Source of the DNA: an uncultured Candidatus Melainabacteria bacterium
GTDB lineage: Bacteria; Cyanobacteriota; Vampirovibrionia; Gastranaerophilales; Gastranaerophilaceae
Length of the DNA: 58,890 nt
Assembly: GCA_934692485.1 (NCBI GenBank)
Contig: CAKUTX010000009.1
Span: forward strand, 1 to 58,890
Reading direction: 5' to 3'
Under the pieces are notes generated by a model. That model searched no databases, was not told the DNA's origin, and saw only the letters and a program-made list of their open reading frames with translations. Shown here one piece after another: positions 33,368-41,571 of this stretch. Position numbers and translations under genes: made by a program. Within the stretch, counting starts at the first letter, position 1; every line of letters begins with the position of its first letter.

Positions 33368-34153
33368 TTACTTGAAATAGTATTCAATTTCCGTTGACAA
33401 ATCCAATTTCTTTGCATTTGGTCTAAATATCTTTGACTTCAACCCCATTTTAGCAAGTCGATATTGCAAACTGACAGCCAATACTCCCAAACCATATTTA
33501 CAAGACCGTATAAAGTTTATAGACGAAGCTTCTTTGAAATATTTAGTCGGGCAAGAAACTTCACCAATTTTATAATTATTATAAAATAGTAGGGCAATCA
33601 TTTCGTTATCAAAAATAAAATCGTCGTTACATTCTGCCAGTGGTAATTTTTCAAGAACTTCTCTTGTAAATCCTCTAAAACCAGTATGATATTCTGTCAA
33701 GTTTTCTCCTGTAAAAAAGTTTTCAAATGCTGTCAAAAACTTGTTTGCGCAGTATTTATAAAGAGGCATACCCCCTTTAAGAGCAGAATTTCCAAGCATT
33801 CTGGAAGCCATAACGGCATCATATTGCCCAAAAGCCATCATACAAACAATTGCAGGAATAAGTTTTGGTGTATATTGATAGTCTGGATGTAACATTACAA
33901 CAATATCCGCACCAGCTTTCAGCGCAGCTTTGTAGCAAGATTTTTGATTTCCGCCATAACCTTTATTTTCTTTATGTACAATTGTGGTAATATTGAGTTC
34001 TTTAGAAACAAGTTTTGTGTTATCTTGAGAATTATCATCAACAAGAATTACTTCATCAACAAAATCTTTATAAATTTCATCATAAGTTTGTCTTAAAGTT
34101 TTTTCTGCATTATATGCAGGCATTATTATAACTACTTTTTTATTATTAATCAT
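33368..34153 (-). CDS. Family 2 glycosyltransferase, dolichyl-phosphate-mannose-synthase-like
   Basis: About 261 residues. A GT-A fold: VVIIMPAYNAEKTLRQTYDEI, the DDNS motif (VDDNSQDNT), a DxD-like MLHPDYQY, and an acceptor region RFTREVLEKLP-like. No C-terminal membrane helices are visible, so it acts at the cytosolic face, probably making a lipid-linked sugar for envelope polysaccharides. The ATG at 34153 is chosen because TATAAT ends exactly six bases before it with no ribosome site, a leaderless arrangement; an in-frame TTG lies at 34171. Confidence 0.88.
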   Translation of the reverse strand: MINNKKVVIIMPAYNAEKTLRQTYDEIYKDFVDEVILVDDNSQDNTKLVSKELNITTIVHKENKGYGGNQKSCYKAALKAGADIVVMLHPDYQYTPKLIPAIVCMMAFGQYDAVMASRMLGNSALKGGMPLYKYCANKFLTAFENFFTGENLTEYHTGFRGFTREVLEKLPLAECNDDFIFDNEMIALLFYNNYKIGEVSCPTKYFKEASSINFIRSCKYGLGVLAVSLQYRLAKMGLKSKIFRPNAKKLDLSTEIEYYFK

Positions 34154-34159
34154 AAAATT

Positions 34160-34165
34160 ATTATA
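34160..34165 (-). promoter_or_regulatory. -10 box for a leaderless GT2 mRNA
   Basis: TATAAT on the minus strand, then AATTTT, then the ATG. Transcription would begin at or next to the A of the start codon. The -35 region is weak (TAGTAT). Confidence 0.4.
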
Positions 34166-34187
34166 GAACAAAAAAGTTTAAAATACT

Positions 34188-34219
34188 AAAAAAGGATGCT
34201 CAATATTAGCATCCTTTTT
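34188..34219 (-). terminator. Terminator of hpf
   Basis: AAAAAGGATGCT, seven-base loop, AGCATCCTTTTTT on the minus strand, about 30 bases after the hpf stop. Confidence 0.85.
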
Positions 34220-34249
34220 AAATTTTCTTTAATTTTAAAAATTAAAAAC

Positions 34250-34600
34250 TTATTCAGCAGGTTCTTCAACTTTAGCTTCAGTTCTGATAGAAGCTTTGTC
34301 TGAACCAACACTTTTGTCTTTAAATTTTTGAACCTGTCTAGCTAATTTGTCAGCTAACAAATCAATGCTTTCATACATTGAATCTGCAGCTTCTTCACAA
34401 CGAACTACACCAGTAGCCATTTTGCAGCTAACTTCTGCAACGTGTTTTCCGGAAGCTGACGGGTTTTTGATAACAGAAAGTACTACGTCAATACCTTGAA
34501 TTTGATCGTAATGAGCAGCTACTTTTCCAAATTTTTCTTTCACATAAGCTTTGATTGCATCTGTGATTTCAATGTTTCTTCCGTTTACGTAAATGTGCAT
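34250..34600 (-). CDS. hpf: Ribosome hibernation promoting factor (short form)
   Basis: A 116-residue protein of the HPF/YfiA family: MHIYVNGRNIEITDAIKAYVKEKFGKVAAHYDQI, the beta strands up to VSCKMATGVVRCEEAADSMYESIDLLADKLARQVQKFKDK. It binds the decoding and mRNA channel region of the 30S subunit during stationary phase. The C-terminal dimerisation domain of long HPF is missing; an acidic tail replaces it. Monocistronic with a good ribosome site (GGAGG) and its own terminator. Confidence 0.94.
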   Translation of the reverse strand: MHIYVNGRNIEITDAIKAYVKEKFGKVAAHYDQIQGIDVVLSVIKNPSASGKHVAEVSCKMATGVVRCEEAADSMYESIDLLADKLARQVQKFKDKSVGSDKASIRTEAKVEEPAE

Positions 34601-34702
34601 GTTGAACCTCCATATAACATACTGCTTGTATATTATAACACATACAGGCAGATTTTTAAAGCCCCTATTTATTTTTTAGTTGATTTTCATCAAAATAGAG
34701 GA

Positions 34703-34996
34703 CTAATCTTCTATGATAAACTGCTGTAATTCAACATTTGGTGTGCCGATAACTCTGACTAATTCAAGAACAGAAGCTTTCATTTGACATTTTTGAGAAG
34801 ATCCGCTAAAAAAATCTCTGTAAAAACATCCTTCGCAGTTACAACCTCTTTTGTAGCATTCCAATGCGGTAGGTGTCCATCTTCTAACCGCAACTGCTCT
34901 ACCCATATCCCTACTTCTAAACAATTTATAAAATCTCCACTTAAATCTCTTACCCAAGTATGGTAACCGTGACAGAATTCCTGTCAAAATCCCCAT
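34703..34996 (-). CDS. Small cysteine-motif protein, paralogue of the 12930 gene
   Basis: A 97-residue basic protein. After a positively charged N-terminus it carries the same core as the 68-residue protein at 12930: WTPTALECYKRGCNCEGC, about ten residues, CQMK, then a helix with ELVRVIGTP. Five cysteines in C-x5-C-x-C-x2-C-x12-C order are strictly parallel in both. I infer a lineage-specific metal-binding or redox module, possibly nucleic-acid binding given the charge. It stands alone between hpf and a gene-free region. Confidence 0.75.
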   Translation of the reverse strand: MGILTGILSRLPYLGKRFKWRFYKLFRSRDMGRAVAVRRWTPTALECYKRGCNCEGCFYRDFFSGSSQKCQMKASVLELVRVIGTPNVELQQFIIED

Positions 34997-35055
34997 CAGA
35001 GATGTATTTCACCTCTCTAATAATATTATAAAAAATAAGGAAATTATTTCAAGAG

Positions 35056-35253
35056 ACGGGCATGAGATTATTAAATTTTGTAACAAACCCCGTAATTAAA
35101 GCGATACAGCCGTTTTTCAGTTGTCAATCATGCTGGAGAATAAGCTATGACATGGTTTTGCGATTTAAAATCATGGAAACCCATGGCATGAGCATGATTA
35201 CATGATTTAAAATCTTATTAAGATTTGTAAAAAATTTCCCTTCCCATGCCCGT
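35056..35253. mobile_element. MITE-like element with imperfect terminal inverted repeats
   Basis: About 200 bases bounded by ACGGGCATG...AAATTTTGTAACAAA (35056-35087) and its inverted counterpart (35223-35253, read on the minus strand ACGGGCATGGGAAGGGAAAT...). Roughly 24 of 32 positions match. Inside, GATTTAAAATC occurs twice and CATG is strikingly frequent. No coding frame and no clear target duplication. It fills most of the 320-base gap between the Cys-motif gene and the pilin gene; the rest shows nothing. Confidence 0.45.
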
Positions 35254-35316
35254 TGCAGGCATGGAAAAGTTAAGAAAAGAGCTGGATGAGAGCGTTTAAA
35301 GGGAATAGGTTTAATA

Positions 35317-36903
35317 TTAAAAGAACTTCACCGGGCTGATATGTTTTAAAAAACATGAATCTGGATTATCCGAGCAATTTGCATCAAGCGGTACTGCTTT
35401 TCCATTCTTGCAGTATGGAGTTGCCGGATTGAGGTATCCTGATGAGCATGCGCCCTCCTTAAATGGCACACTTTTCTTTATCCAAAATACCACTCTCTTA
35501 CCATCGGAAATTGTTTCTTTTTGAACACTAATCATCAAATATTGGCGGCTTGTTGCTCCGTATTCAACATCTCCTTCTGTGTGGTATAACGGAACGACTT
35601 TTCCCCCCATTGTAATATAGAATGGAAATACATCTTCCCATAATGTAGAACTGCCTTTTTCACCATCAATATCTAAATAAATCGTATAGCCATATTCATT
35701 TACATTGACAGTTGTTCCATCTGCCAAGTTATAAGAACCGCCTTGTGCATTCCCTGCAAGCAATGCTAACGGTGCGGGATTTTGGCGAACGTTATATAGT
35801 TTTAATCCATTTCTTAATATAATATCTGCTTTTTTATTCGAAAAATCAGTTAAGGTACTTGCGATTGCATCGCCATTGCATTCTTCTGAATTAGATTTTG
35901 TGTTTGTGTAATCTACAAATTTTTGACAGAAATTTTGCCCCTTACGTGGTAGAGTAGCGGTTTCAGGCACACAAGCACATGAATCTGTACTCCATCTGTA
36001 ACCATTTTGGTCACAAGGAACAGGTTTGTAGGTACAACTTGGATAGCCTTCCCATTCTCGTTGGTTTTGACAATATTCAGTATGAATTGTTGCCTCTGAT
36101 GGTTGATTTGCACATACATTCTCTGTTGGAGTATCATCTAAAGTCCTATGAATACATATAGGCCAACTTTTCAAAGTATCTTCATTACTATTAACCATTA
36201 ACCTATCACCATAAGAATAGCCACCTCCACCGTGCTTATCATTGCAATCAAAACGTCTAGGATAACCTGCTGTCATATAACGCGATCCCCGAGGAACATA
36301 GGTTTGAGAATAATTATCATTAGTATATGAATATCGCATACTTTCATAATCCCAATATTGAACTGTTTTATCTGTGTAATTCAAATCAGGAGTTTCTGAA
36401 TATCTTTTCCAAGCGCTTCTATAGCCTGGAACTTCCCAACTATACCATCTTCTAACCGGTTGATTACAATTCAATTCCTCAGGACTGTCAGCTAAATCTC
36501 CTACCCAAGAGGTAGGATATGTACCATCATTACCGCTAATCCATTCATCTGGGGTATTTACACTATGACTATCAAAACAGTTTATAATATTTTCTATACT
36601 ATTATAATTTTGATAATTTGAACCAACCGGAACATAACATTCATACGCACAATAATATTGGTGTTTCATACCATCTTCATTAGCAAACACAGGAGTTAAA
36701 AACAATCTTGCAATTGGATTTAATTTTCTGAAAAAGGCAGTTTGCATGTAATTCTCATCAGTTGTTTTAAAATTGCCTAAAATCTGACTTGAAACATTTC
36801 TCAATGTCGAATAACCTGTATAATAAGTATAAGCAGTAATATTATCTAATTTTGTTTTTGTAATTTTAATACAAACACCTGCAACAACAGCAATAATTAG
36901 CAT
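35317..36903 (-). CDS. Phase-variable type IV pilin-like protein (large)
   Basis: The frame listed (528 residues) begins inside the pilin helix; it continues upstream as RNLAYTLAEIVVVMLIIAVVAG, a prepilin N-terminus with the processing site before Tyr. The true start is ATG 36994 (AAGGAG ten bases before), which encodes MRKTCSIIKKS and then meets G13. With 13 G the product is MRKTCSIIKKSGGGGENS and stops; with 12 (or 9 or 15) G it joins the pilin. The mature protein is large, rich in Tyr, Asn and Cys, with a C-terminal YLDIDGEKG element shared with the 25282 pilin. Likely a surface pseudopilin or adhesin, assembled in the off state. Confidence 0.75.
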   Translation of the reverse strand: MLIIAVVAGVCIKITKTKLDNITAYTYYTGYSTLRNVSSQILGNFKTTDENYMQTAFFRKLNPIARLFLTPVFANEDGMKHQYYCAYECYVPVGSNYQNYNSIENIINCFDSHSVNTPDEWISGNDGTYPTSWVGDLADSPEELNCNQPVRRWYSWEVPGYRSAWKRYSETPDLNYTDKTVQYWDYESMRYSYTNDNYSQTYVPRGSRYMTAGYPRRFDCNDKHGGGGYSYGDRLMVNSNEDTLKSWPICIHRTLDDTPTENVCANQPSEATIHTEYCQNQREWEGYPSCTYKPVPCDQNGYRWSTDSCACVPETATLPRKGQNFCQKFVDYTNTKSNSEECNGDAIASTLTDFSNKKADIILRNGLKLYNVRQNPAPLALLAGNAQGGSYNLADGTTVNVNEYGYTIYLDIDGEKGSSTLWEDVFPFYITMGGKVVPLYHTEGDVEYGATSRQYLMISVQKETISDGKRVVFWIKKSVPFKEGACSSGYLNPATPYCKNGKAVPLDANCSDNPDSCFLKHISPVKFF

Positions 36904-36948
36904 TACAACTACGATTTCGGCTAAAGTGTAAGCTAAGTTACGAGTTCT

Positions 36949-36961
36949 CCCCCCCCCCCCC
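36949..36961 (-). repeat. Poly-G tract (G13 on the coding strand), slippage switch
   Basis: Thirteen C on the plus strand, hence G13 in the gene, between codon 11 and the prepilin processing site. One base fewer restores the frame. It is the longest homopolymer G/C run in the window. Confidence 0.75.
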
Positions 36962-37028
36962 AGATTTTTTAATAATACTGCATGTTTTTCTCATAACTAA
37001 ATTACTCCTTTTTCAAATAGATATTTAT

Positions 37029-37057
37029 ACTTTAACATATTTTTTAATAGTTTTCAA
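37029..37057 (-). promoter_or_regulatory. Promoter of the large pilin-like gene
   Basis: On the minus strand TTGAAA (37057-37052), 17-base spacer, TAAAGT (37034-37029), about 35 bases before ATG 36994. Its presence supports 36994 as the functional start. Confidence 0.5.
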
Positions 37058-37161
37058 GATAAAAATTACAATTATATATGAACGCGATTAATGACGTTGT
37101 TTTACTCATTGGAATTAAAGATTTATGTCATATTAATAAATCTCAACCTATTTAGCAAAAA

Positions 37162-37704
37162 CTAATACAAAATTGCTTTCAGGGCAAGTAAAATTAAGAT
37201 AATACTTCCAAAAATTTCTAAAAATTTAGTAGGCAAATTTTTGAAAAAACTTCCTGCCCAAAAGCCTACCAAAGACATTTTAAAAGATGCTATTCCAATC
37301 ATTATTACAGAAACAAATAGTGGAGTATTTGTCAATTTCAAATTAACACCTGAGGCCATAGCATCTATACTTGTCGCAATCCCAAGCCCTATAAGGCATT
37401 TCAATCCGATGCAACAAACAGTTTCTTCTTTCTTCTGAAAAGCTTCATAAATAAATTTCGCACCCAAAGCAAAAAATATTGCAAATACAAGCCAAGAGCT
37501 GTATGCTTCAATATATTTGCTAAAAAGCCCGACTCCGACATATCCCAGTAACGGCATGACGCTTTGAGCAATTCCCATAGTTGTTGCCAATGCTAGAGAA
37601 TTTTTTAATCTGTTTTCCGAAAAAACTAAGCCTTGGGAAAAGGATACAATTAAACAATCAATACCTAATGCAATGCTCAAAAATATTAATTCTGCTAAAT
37701 GCAA
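37162..37704 (-). CDS. MntP/YtaF-type cation efflux membrane protein
   Basis: A 180-residue protein with six hydrophobic helices. Two internal half-repeats each carry an acidic motif: LSIALGIDCLIVSFSQG near the N-terminus and GIATSIDAMASGVNL in the second half, the arrangement of the MntP (manganese efflux) and YtaF families. The Asp residues would bind the metal. Its first codons overlap the last ten bases of the DUF4127 gene, so the two are coupled. No yybP-ykoY riboswitch is seen. Manganese as substrate is an inference from the family. Confidence 0.8.
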   Translation of the reverse strand: MHLAELIFLSIALGIDCLIVSFSQGLVFSENRLKNSLALATTMGIAQSVMPLLGYVGVGLFSKYIEAYSSWLVFAIFFALGAKFIYEAFQKKEETVCCIGLKCLIGLGIATSIDAMASGVNLKLTNTPLFVSVIMIGIASFKMSLVGFWAGSFFKNLPTKFLEIFGSIILILLALKAILY

Positions 37705-39065
37705 ACTTCTACCTCAAACAATCTGTTCCACGGGAATTTATAACTTAAATCATATTTTTTACCTAAAACTTTTGAAATTTTGTCTTCATACGGTTTCATT
37801 AAATTTTTAACTAATTTCTCATCGGGAGAAGTCAACTGCTGTCTAACATTTGCCTGATAAGCCCAATCATCTGCAAACCGAATTGTTTGTAATTTTGTAA
37901 AAGCGCTCAAATTAAAATTTTCGTTCCGCTTAGCATGCCATAAAATACTTGCAGAACAAATTAAGCTTCCCAAAGAATTTGCAGAAGTATTCCAAGCGGA
38001 ATATCCGTAGAAATTGTTATCCAATCCAGTTTCAAACAACTGTTTTACAAATGCGTTGTCTGCACCGTTTGCATATCTGACGTCTGCAATAATATAAGGT
38101 TTGTCGGGTTTTTGCCAAGTTCCGTCAAACGGTTTTGTTGCCACTTTCATAACGATTTCGCCCTGATGTTTTTCGAAATTATTCACATACAGAATGATGT
38201 CAGCATCATCAGGTTGGCATATTTTGCATCCTGCCAGTTCAAGTTGACCTTTTACTGATTTTTCAATAGAAACATCCTCATAATTAGATATTAAATTTTT
38301 GTATTCAGGCAACATGAATACGGGAGCAACCTTAAGAAAAATTTCTTGCTCACTGGTAAAAGACGAATTTATAGCTCTAGCCAGTAATGTTAGAGGAATT
38401 TCATCAGCGCCAGTTTTAACAAAAGCGCCAAGTTTCTCAAGAGTTTGGGCTTCTTGAACATTAAATCCGTATTCAGCGCAATCGTCTTTGGAAAAAACCA
38501 GAGTATCAAAAAAACCTTGCTTTTGCCATTCAAGATAAATTTTATTAATTTCAAAATTCCGTTTGCGAGTGGCAAGATAATCATCCAAGATTTCTGAAGG
38601 GATTAGGTTTGTAATACAGCTTTCGCAACCGTTTTTGTGTGTTTGGTATGAGTAATCAAAAATCTTTTTTCCCCACTTGTCCCAATATTCTTTTTCTTCT
38701 TCATTAACATTATTATTTGAAATCCTCATAATACTTGAAAAAGCGTAAATTTTTGTATTTTTTCTTTGTAAAATAGATTTTAAATTTTCAATACGGGATT
38801 TTATTTCTTCAAAAGAAGCATTTGAACGTCTGGAGGAAATCAATCCGCCATAGGCAACAGTGTCAAGACACATTACAATTGCGTCAATTTGGGAAAGTTT
38901 TTCAAGCCACTCAAAAATTTTATCTACATCTGCATATTTTGTTAATCCGCCAAGATATTTTCTTTTCGGCATAAAAATCTGTATATTATTATCCATTGCA
39001 CAAATTTGTTCTGGCAAAGTGTAGCATACAGGACGATTATCTATTGGTATAAATGCTATGTTCAT
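37695..39065 (-). CDS. DUF4127 family protein
   Basis: A 456-residue protein matching the uncharacterised DUF4127 family by its N-terminus (MNIAFIPIDNRPVCYTLP, then FMPKRKYLGGLTKYADVDKIFEWLE, and LDTVAYGGLISSRRS). No signal peptide or membrane helix. The C-terminal third contains YVNNFEKHQGE and YSAWNTSANSLGSLI, also conserved-looking. The family has no established activity; the fold may be carbohydrate- or peptidoglycan-linked but this is unproven. It overlaps and probably co-transcribes with the MntP-like gene. Confidence 0.85.
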   Translation of the reverse strand: MNIAFIPIDNRPVCYTLPEQICAMDNNIQIFMPKRKYLGGLTKYADVDKIFEWLEKLSQIDAIVMCLDTVAYGGLISSRRSNASFEEIKSRIENLKSILQRKNTKIYAFSSIMRISNNNVNEEEKEYWDKWGKKIFDYSYQTHKNGCESCITNLIPSEILDDYLATRKRNFEINKIYLEWQKQGFFDTLVFSKDDCAEYGFNVQEAQTLEKLGAFVKTGADEIPLTLLARAINSSFTSEQEIFLKVAPVFMLPEYKNLISNYEDVSIEKSVKGQLELAGCKICQPDDADIILYVNNFEKHQGEIVMKVATKPFDGTWQKPDKPYIIADVRYANGADNAFVKQLFETGLDNNFYGYSAWNTSANSLGSLICSASILWHAKRNENFNLSAFTKLQTIRFADDWAYQANVRQQLTSPDEKLVKNLMKPYEDKISKVLGKKYDLSYKFPWNRLFEVEVCI

Positions 39066-39113
39066 AATTTTATTATATGGTAAGATTAAATTTAAGCAAA
39101 AAGGTAACGAATT

Positions 39114-39785
39114 ATGACACTAGATAAAACACCTAAAGCCGTTCAAAATATGTTTGATAAAATTGCCGATAAATATGATTTTATAAACAATATTATGTCT
39201 TTTGGGTTGCATAATTTTGTAAAGTATAAAGCGGTAAAAAGTCTTGATATAAAACCATATGACAAAGTGTTAGATTTGTGTTGCGGAACTGGAGATTTAT
39301 CTGGAATAACAAAAAAACTTTATCCCAAAGTTTCGGTTATCGGAATTGATTTTTCTGATAGTATGCTCGAAATAGCAAGAAAAAAATATAGCCAAATTCC
39401 TTATATTAAGGCAGATGCAACTAATTTGCCTGTTTTAGAAAACTCTCTTGATTTTGTTATTATGGGGTTTGGATTGAGAAATATTCAAAATGCGGAAAAA
39501 GCAATCGAAGAAGTTTTCAGAATTCTTCATAACGGGGGGTATTTTTTGCACTTAGACTTTGGCAGAAAAAATTTGGCAAGTAAAATTTATGATATTACAA
39601 CAAAAGTTATTACCAGAATTTTTTCAAAAAATGTAGATGCGTATAAATATCTCATAAAATCTAAACGAGAATTTCTGACTCCTGATGAATTAATAGAGGA
39701 TTTTGAGAAAAAGGGTTTTAAACTCAAAAAACGTCAAGATTATTTATTTGGAGTAATTTCTGCTCAAATTATGCAGAAAATTTAA
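39114..39785 (+). CDS. menG: Demethylmenaquinone methyltransferase
   Basis: A 223-residue SAM-dependent methyltransferase of the UbiE/MenG family. KAVQNMFDKIADKYDFINNIMSFGLH is the family N-terminus; VLDLCCGTGDLSG is the SAM-binding motif I; FGLRNIQNAEKAIEEVFRILHNGGYFLHLDFG follows. It performs the last step of menaquinone synthesis, implying a respiratory quinone. UbiE function cannot be excluded but anaerobic context favours menaquinone. A G6 run at 39534-39539 is inside the intact frame. It overlaps the convergent dehydrogenase by four bases. Confidence 0.92.
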   Translation: MTLDKTPKAVQNMFDKIADKYDFINNIMSFGLHNFVKYKAVKSLDIKPYDKVLDLCCGTGDLSGITKKLYPKVSVIGIDFSDSMLEIARKKYSQIPYIKADATNLPVLENSLDFVIMGFGLRNIQNAEKAIEEVFRILHNGGYFLHLDFGRKNLASKIYDITTKVITRIFSKNVDAYKYLIKSKREFLTPDELIEDFEKKGFKLKKRQDYLFGVISAQIMQKI

Positions 39786-40807
39786 TATACTCGATAAGAA
39801 TTTCCGCCTTTAATAATATCACTTATTGCAATAAATGTAGCTTCCAAAATATAATCTATTGCATCTTGAGTTTCGTATGCAATATGCGGAGTTATAATAA
39901 CATCAGGGTGTTTTATCATTTCGGCCAATATTTTGGCTTCTGTAACGCAATCAAAATTATTATGTAAGGTTTGTGCAAATTTTTTACATTTAAAGTTATA
40001 ATCTTCACAAGTTACGACATCTAATGCCGCGCCTTTTATTGCTCCTTTTTTTATTGCATTATACAAGTCTTTAATATTTATAATTTCACCACGAGAAGTA
40101 TTTATTAAATAGGCAGTATTTTTCATAATGCTGAATTGTTCATTCGCAAACATATTATTGTTTTCACCGGTATATGGCAGGTGCAAAGTTACTATATCGG
40201 ATTCTCTAAGCAGCGTATTAAAATTGGTATATTGAATATTATATTTTTCGGTAAGTCCCTTTTTTTCATTAATATCATAAGCCAAAACTTTCATCCCAAA
40301 AGATAGGGCAAGCTTGCATACCGCAATCCCAATACTTCCTGTTCCGACAACCCCTATTGTAAATTTTGAAATATCGCGACCGATAAAGTTTACGCAGGGT
40401 TTCTCTTTCATTTTCATATAATCTGCTGCTGGAATAATTTGTCTGACCAGTGCTAATATTAGCCCCATAGTGTATTGGGCAACACTTCTTGCGCCATAAC
40501 CTTCTACATTCACAACGGCAATGTTTTTTTCTTCGACTGCCCTTTTATTTATGTGGTCAATTCCTGTTGAACGGGTTGAAATAATTCGAAGGTTTTTGAA
40601 TGAATTTATTATGCTTTCAGTAATTTCAGAATCAATAAAAACACTTATTATTGCAGTATTATCCAAAGCGTCTTGAGTCAAATTTTTTATTGTAGTATCA
40701 TTTAGGCCTTCTTTAAAAAAGCTTATATCAAAGTTTTCCAACTCGTGAGATCTGAAAAAGTCTTTTTCGCTATCTCTGAAATCAAACACTATCATCTTTA
40801 CTGCCAT
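39782..40807 (-). CDS. D-2-hydroxyacid dehydrogenase (D-lactate dehydrogenase-like)
   Basis: About 341 residues. NAD-binding motif GIVGTGSIGIAVCKLALSFGMKVLAYD; catalytic Arg in LINTSRGEIINIKDL, Glu in the region following DVVTCEDY, and His in ITPHIAYETQDA. STRSTGIDHINKRAVEEKNIAVVNVEGYGARSVAQYTMGL matches D-lactate and related dehydrogenases. It probably reduces pyruvate to D-lactate with NADH; other 2-oxoacids are possible. The start is ATG 40807, seven bases after GGAGG; the longer frame to 40843 would include that ribosome site. Confidence 0.9.
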   Translation of the reverse strand: MAVKMIVFDFRDSEKDFFRSHELENFDISFFKEGLNDTTIKNLTQDALDNTAIISVFIDSEITESIINSFKNLRIISTRSTGIDHINKRAVEEKNIAVVNVEGYGARSVAQYTMGLILALVRQIIPAADYMKMKEKPCVNFIGRDISKFTIGVVGTGSIGIAVCKLALSFGMKVLAYDINEKKGLTEKYNIQYTNFNTLLRESDIVTLHLPYTGENNNMFANEQFSIMKNTAYLINTSRGEIINIKDLYNAIKKGAIKGAALDVVTCEDYNFKCKKFAQTLHNNFDCVTEAKILAEMIKHPDVIITPHIAYETQDAIDYILEATFIAISDIIKGGNSYRVY

Positions 40808-40896
40808 AATTTTATCCTCCATACAAATTATGGCTAAAATCATCAGAGATTATATTGCTCAAGAGTTCAATATTGGAGCATAATATAATTGAAAAT

Positions 40897-41472
40897 TTAT
40901 ATTAAGTTAACTAAACCTGTCGAATGATCAAAATGGCATTTTGCGATACTTAATTGAGAATTTTTGACCGCATCATTTATAATTACGGAATGTTTCATCA
41001 AATAATCTTCAACCCATTTTGTATGTTCTTGAGCAAAAAAGTTATGACAAGTAATATCTTCTTTCTTGTCCAACACCGGATAGACACATTTTAAAATAGA
41101 AGAAAAATCTTTCATTGGTTCTGGATAATGATTTTTTGCATATTTCATAACTCCGCAATCGTCATGTCCAAGCAAGATAAGCAAAGGAACCTGAAGTTTT
41201 TTAACGGCATATTCAATACTTTCAACAACGTTAGGCCCTGTTGTCATCCCTGCAATTCTGACAACAAAAAGTTCTCCAATACCACAATCAAATATAATTT
41301 CCGGCACAACACGAGAATCGGAACATGTTAAAACACAAGCATATGGTTCTTGGTGAAAAGCATATTTTTGAAGTGTTTCCAACGACATGTTTTTTGTTGT
41401 GGGTGTTCCGTTAACAAAATTTTTATTTCCGTTTAATAATTTTTTTAACTCTTTTTCAGCTCTTTCTATCAT
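40897..41472 (-). CDS. Beta-class carbonic anhydrase
   Basis: About 191 residues. The zinc ligands are visible: Cys and Asp-Arg dyad in LTCSDSRVVPE, then His and Cys in LLGHDDCGV. Interconverts CO2 and bicarbonate in the cytosol. The start ATG 41472 (MIERAEKEL) is preceded by TATAAT exactly six bases away and by no ribosome site, so the mRNA is probably leaderless; the longer open frame to 41523 runs through the preceding terminator and is unlikely. Confidence 0.93.
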   Translation of the reverse strand: MIERAEKELKKLLNGNKNFVNGTPTTKNMSLETLQKYAFHQEPYACVLTCSDSRVVPEIIFDCGIGELFVVRIAGMTTGPNVVESIEYAVKKLQVPLLILLGHDDCGVMKYAKNHYPEPMKDFSSILKCVYPVLDKKEDITCHNFFAQEHTKWVEDYLMKHSVIINDAVKNSQLSIAKCHFDHSTGLVNLI

Positions 41473-41478
41473 AAGAAG

Positions 41479-41484
41479 ATTATA
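41479..41484 (-). promoter_or_regulatory. -10 box for a leaderless carbonic anhydrase mRNA
   Basis: TATAAT on the minus strand, then CTTCTT, then ATG. TTTACT lies 16 bases further upstream as a possible -35 box. Transcription would start at the A of the start codon. Confidence 0.5.
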
Positions 41485-41511
41485 ATTAATAAAATCAAAA
41501 AGTAAATAATA

Positions 41512-41543
41512 AAAAACCGACAATTGATAATTTGTCGGTTTTT
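41512..41543 (-). terminator. Terminator of the alcohol dehydrogenase gene
   Basis: AAAAACCGACAA, loop ATTATCA, TTGTCGGTTTTTT on the minus strand, after the dehydrogenase stop and directly before the carbonic anhydrase promoter. Confidence 0.85.
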
Positions 41544-41571
41544 GAAATTTTTTATTAAAAATAAAAAAGTT

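Noticed and set aside
37705..39113. yybP-ykoY manganese riboswitch for the MntP-like gene
   Set aside because: The gene overlaps the upstream DUF4127 gene, and no leader with the riboswitch core is seen before either.
39534..39539. G6 run in menG as a further phase switch
   Set aside because: Only six G, inside an intact conserved methyltransferase frame; too short to switch at notable rates.
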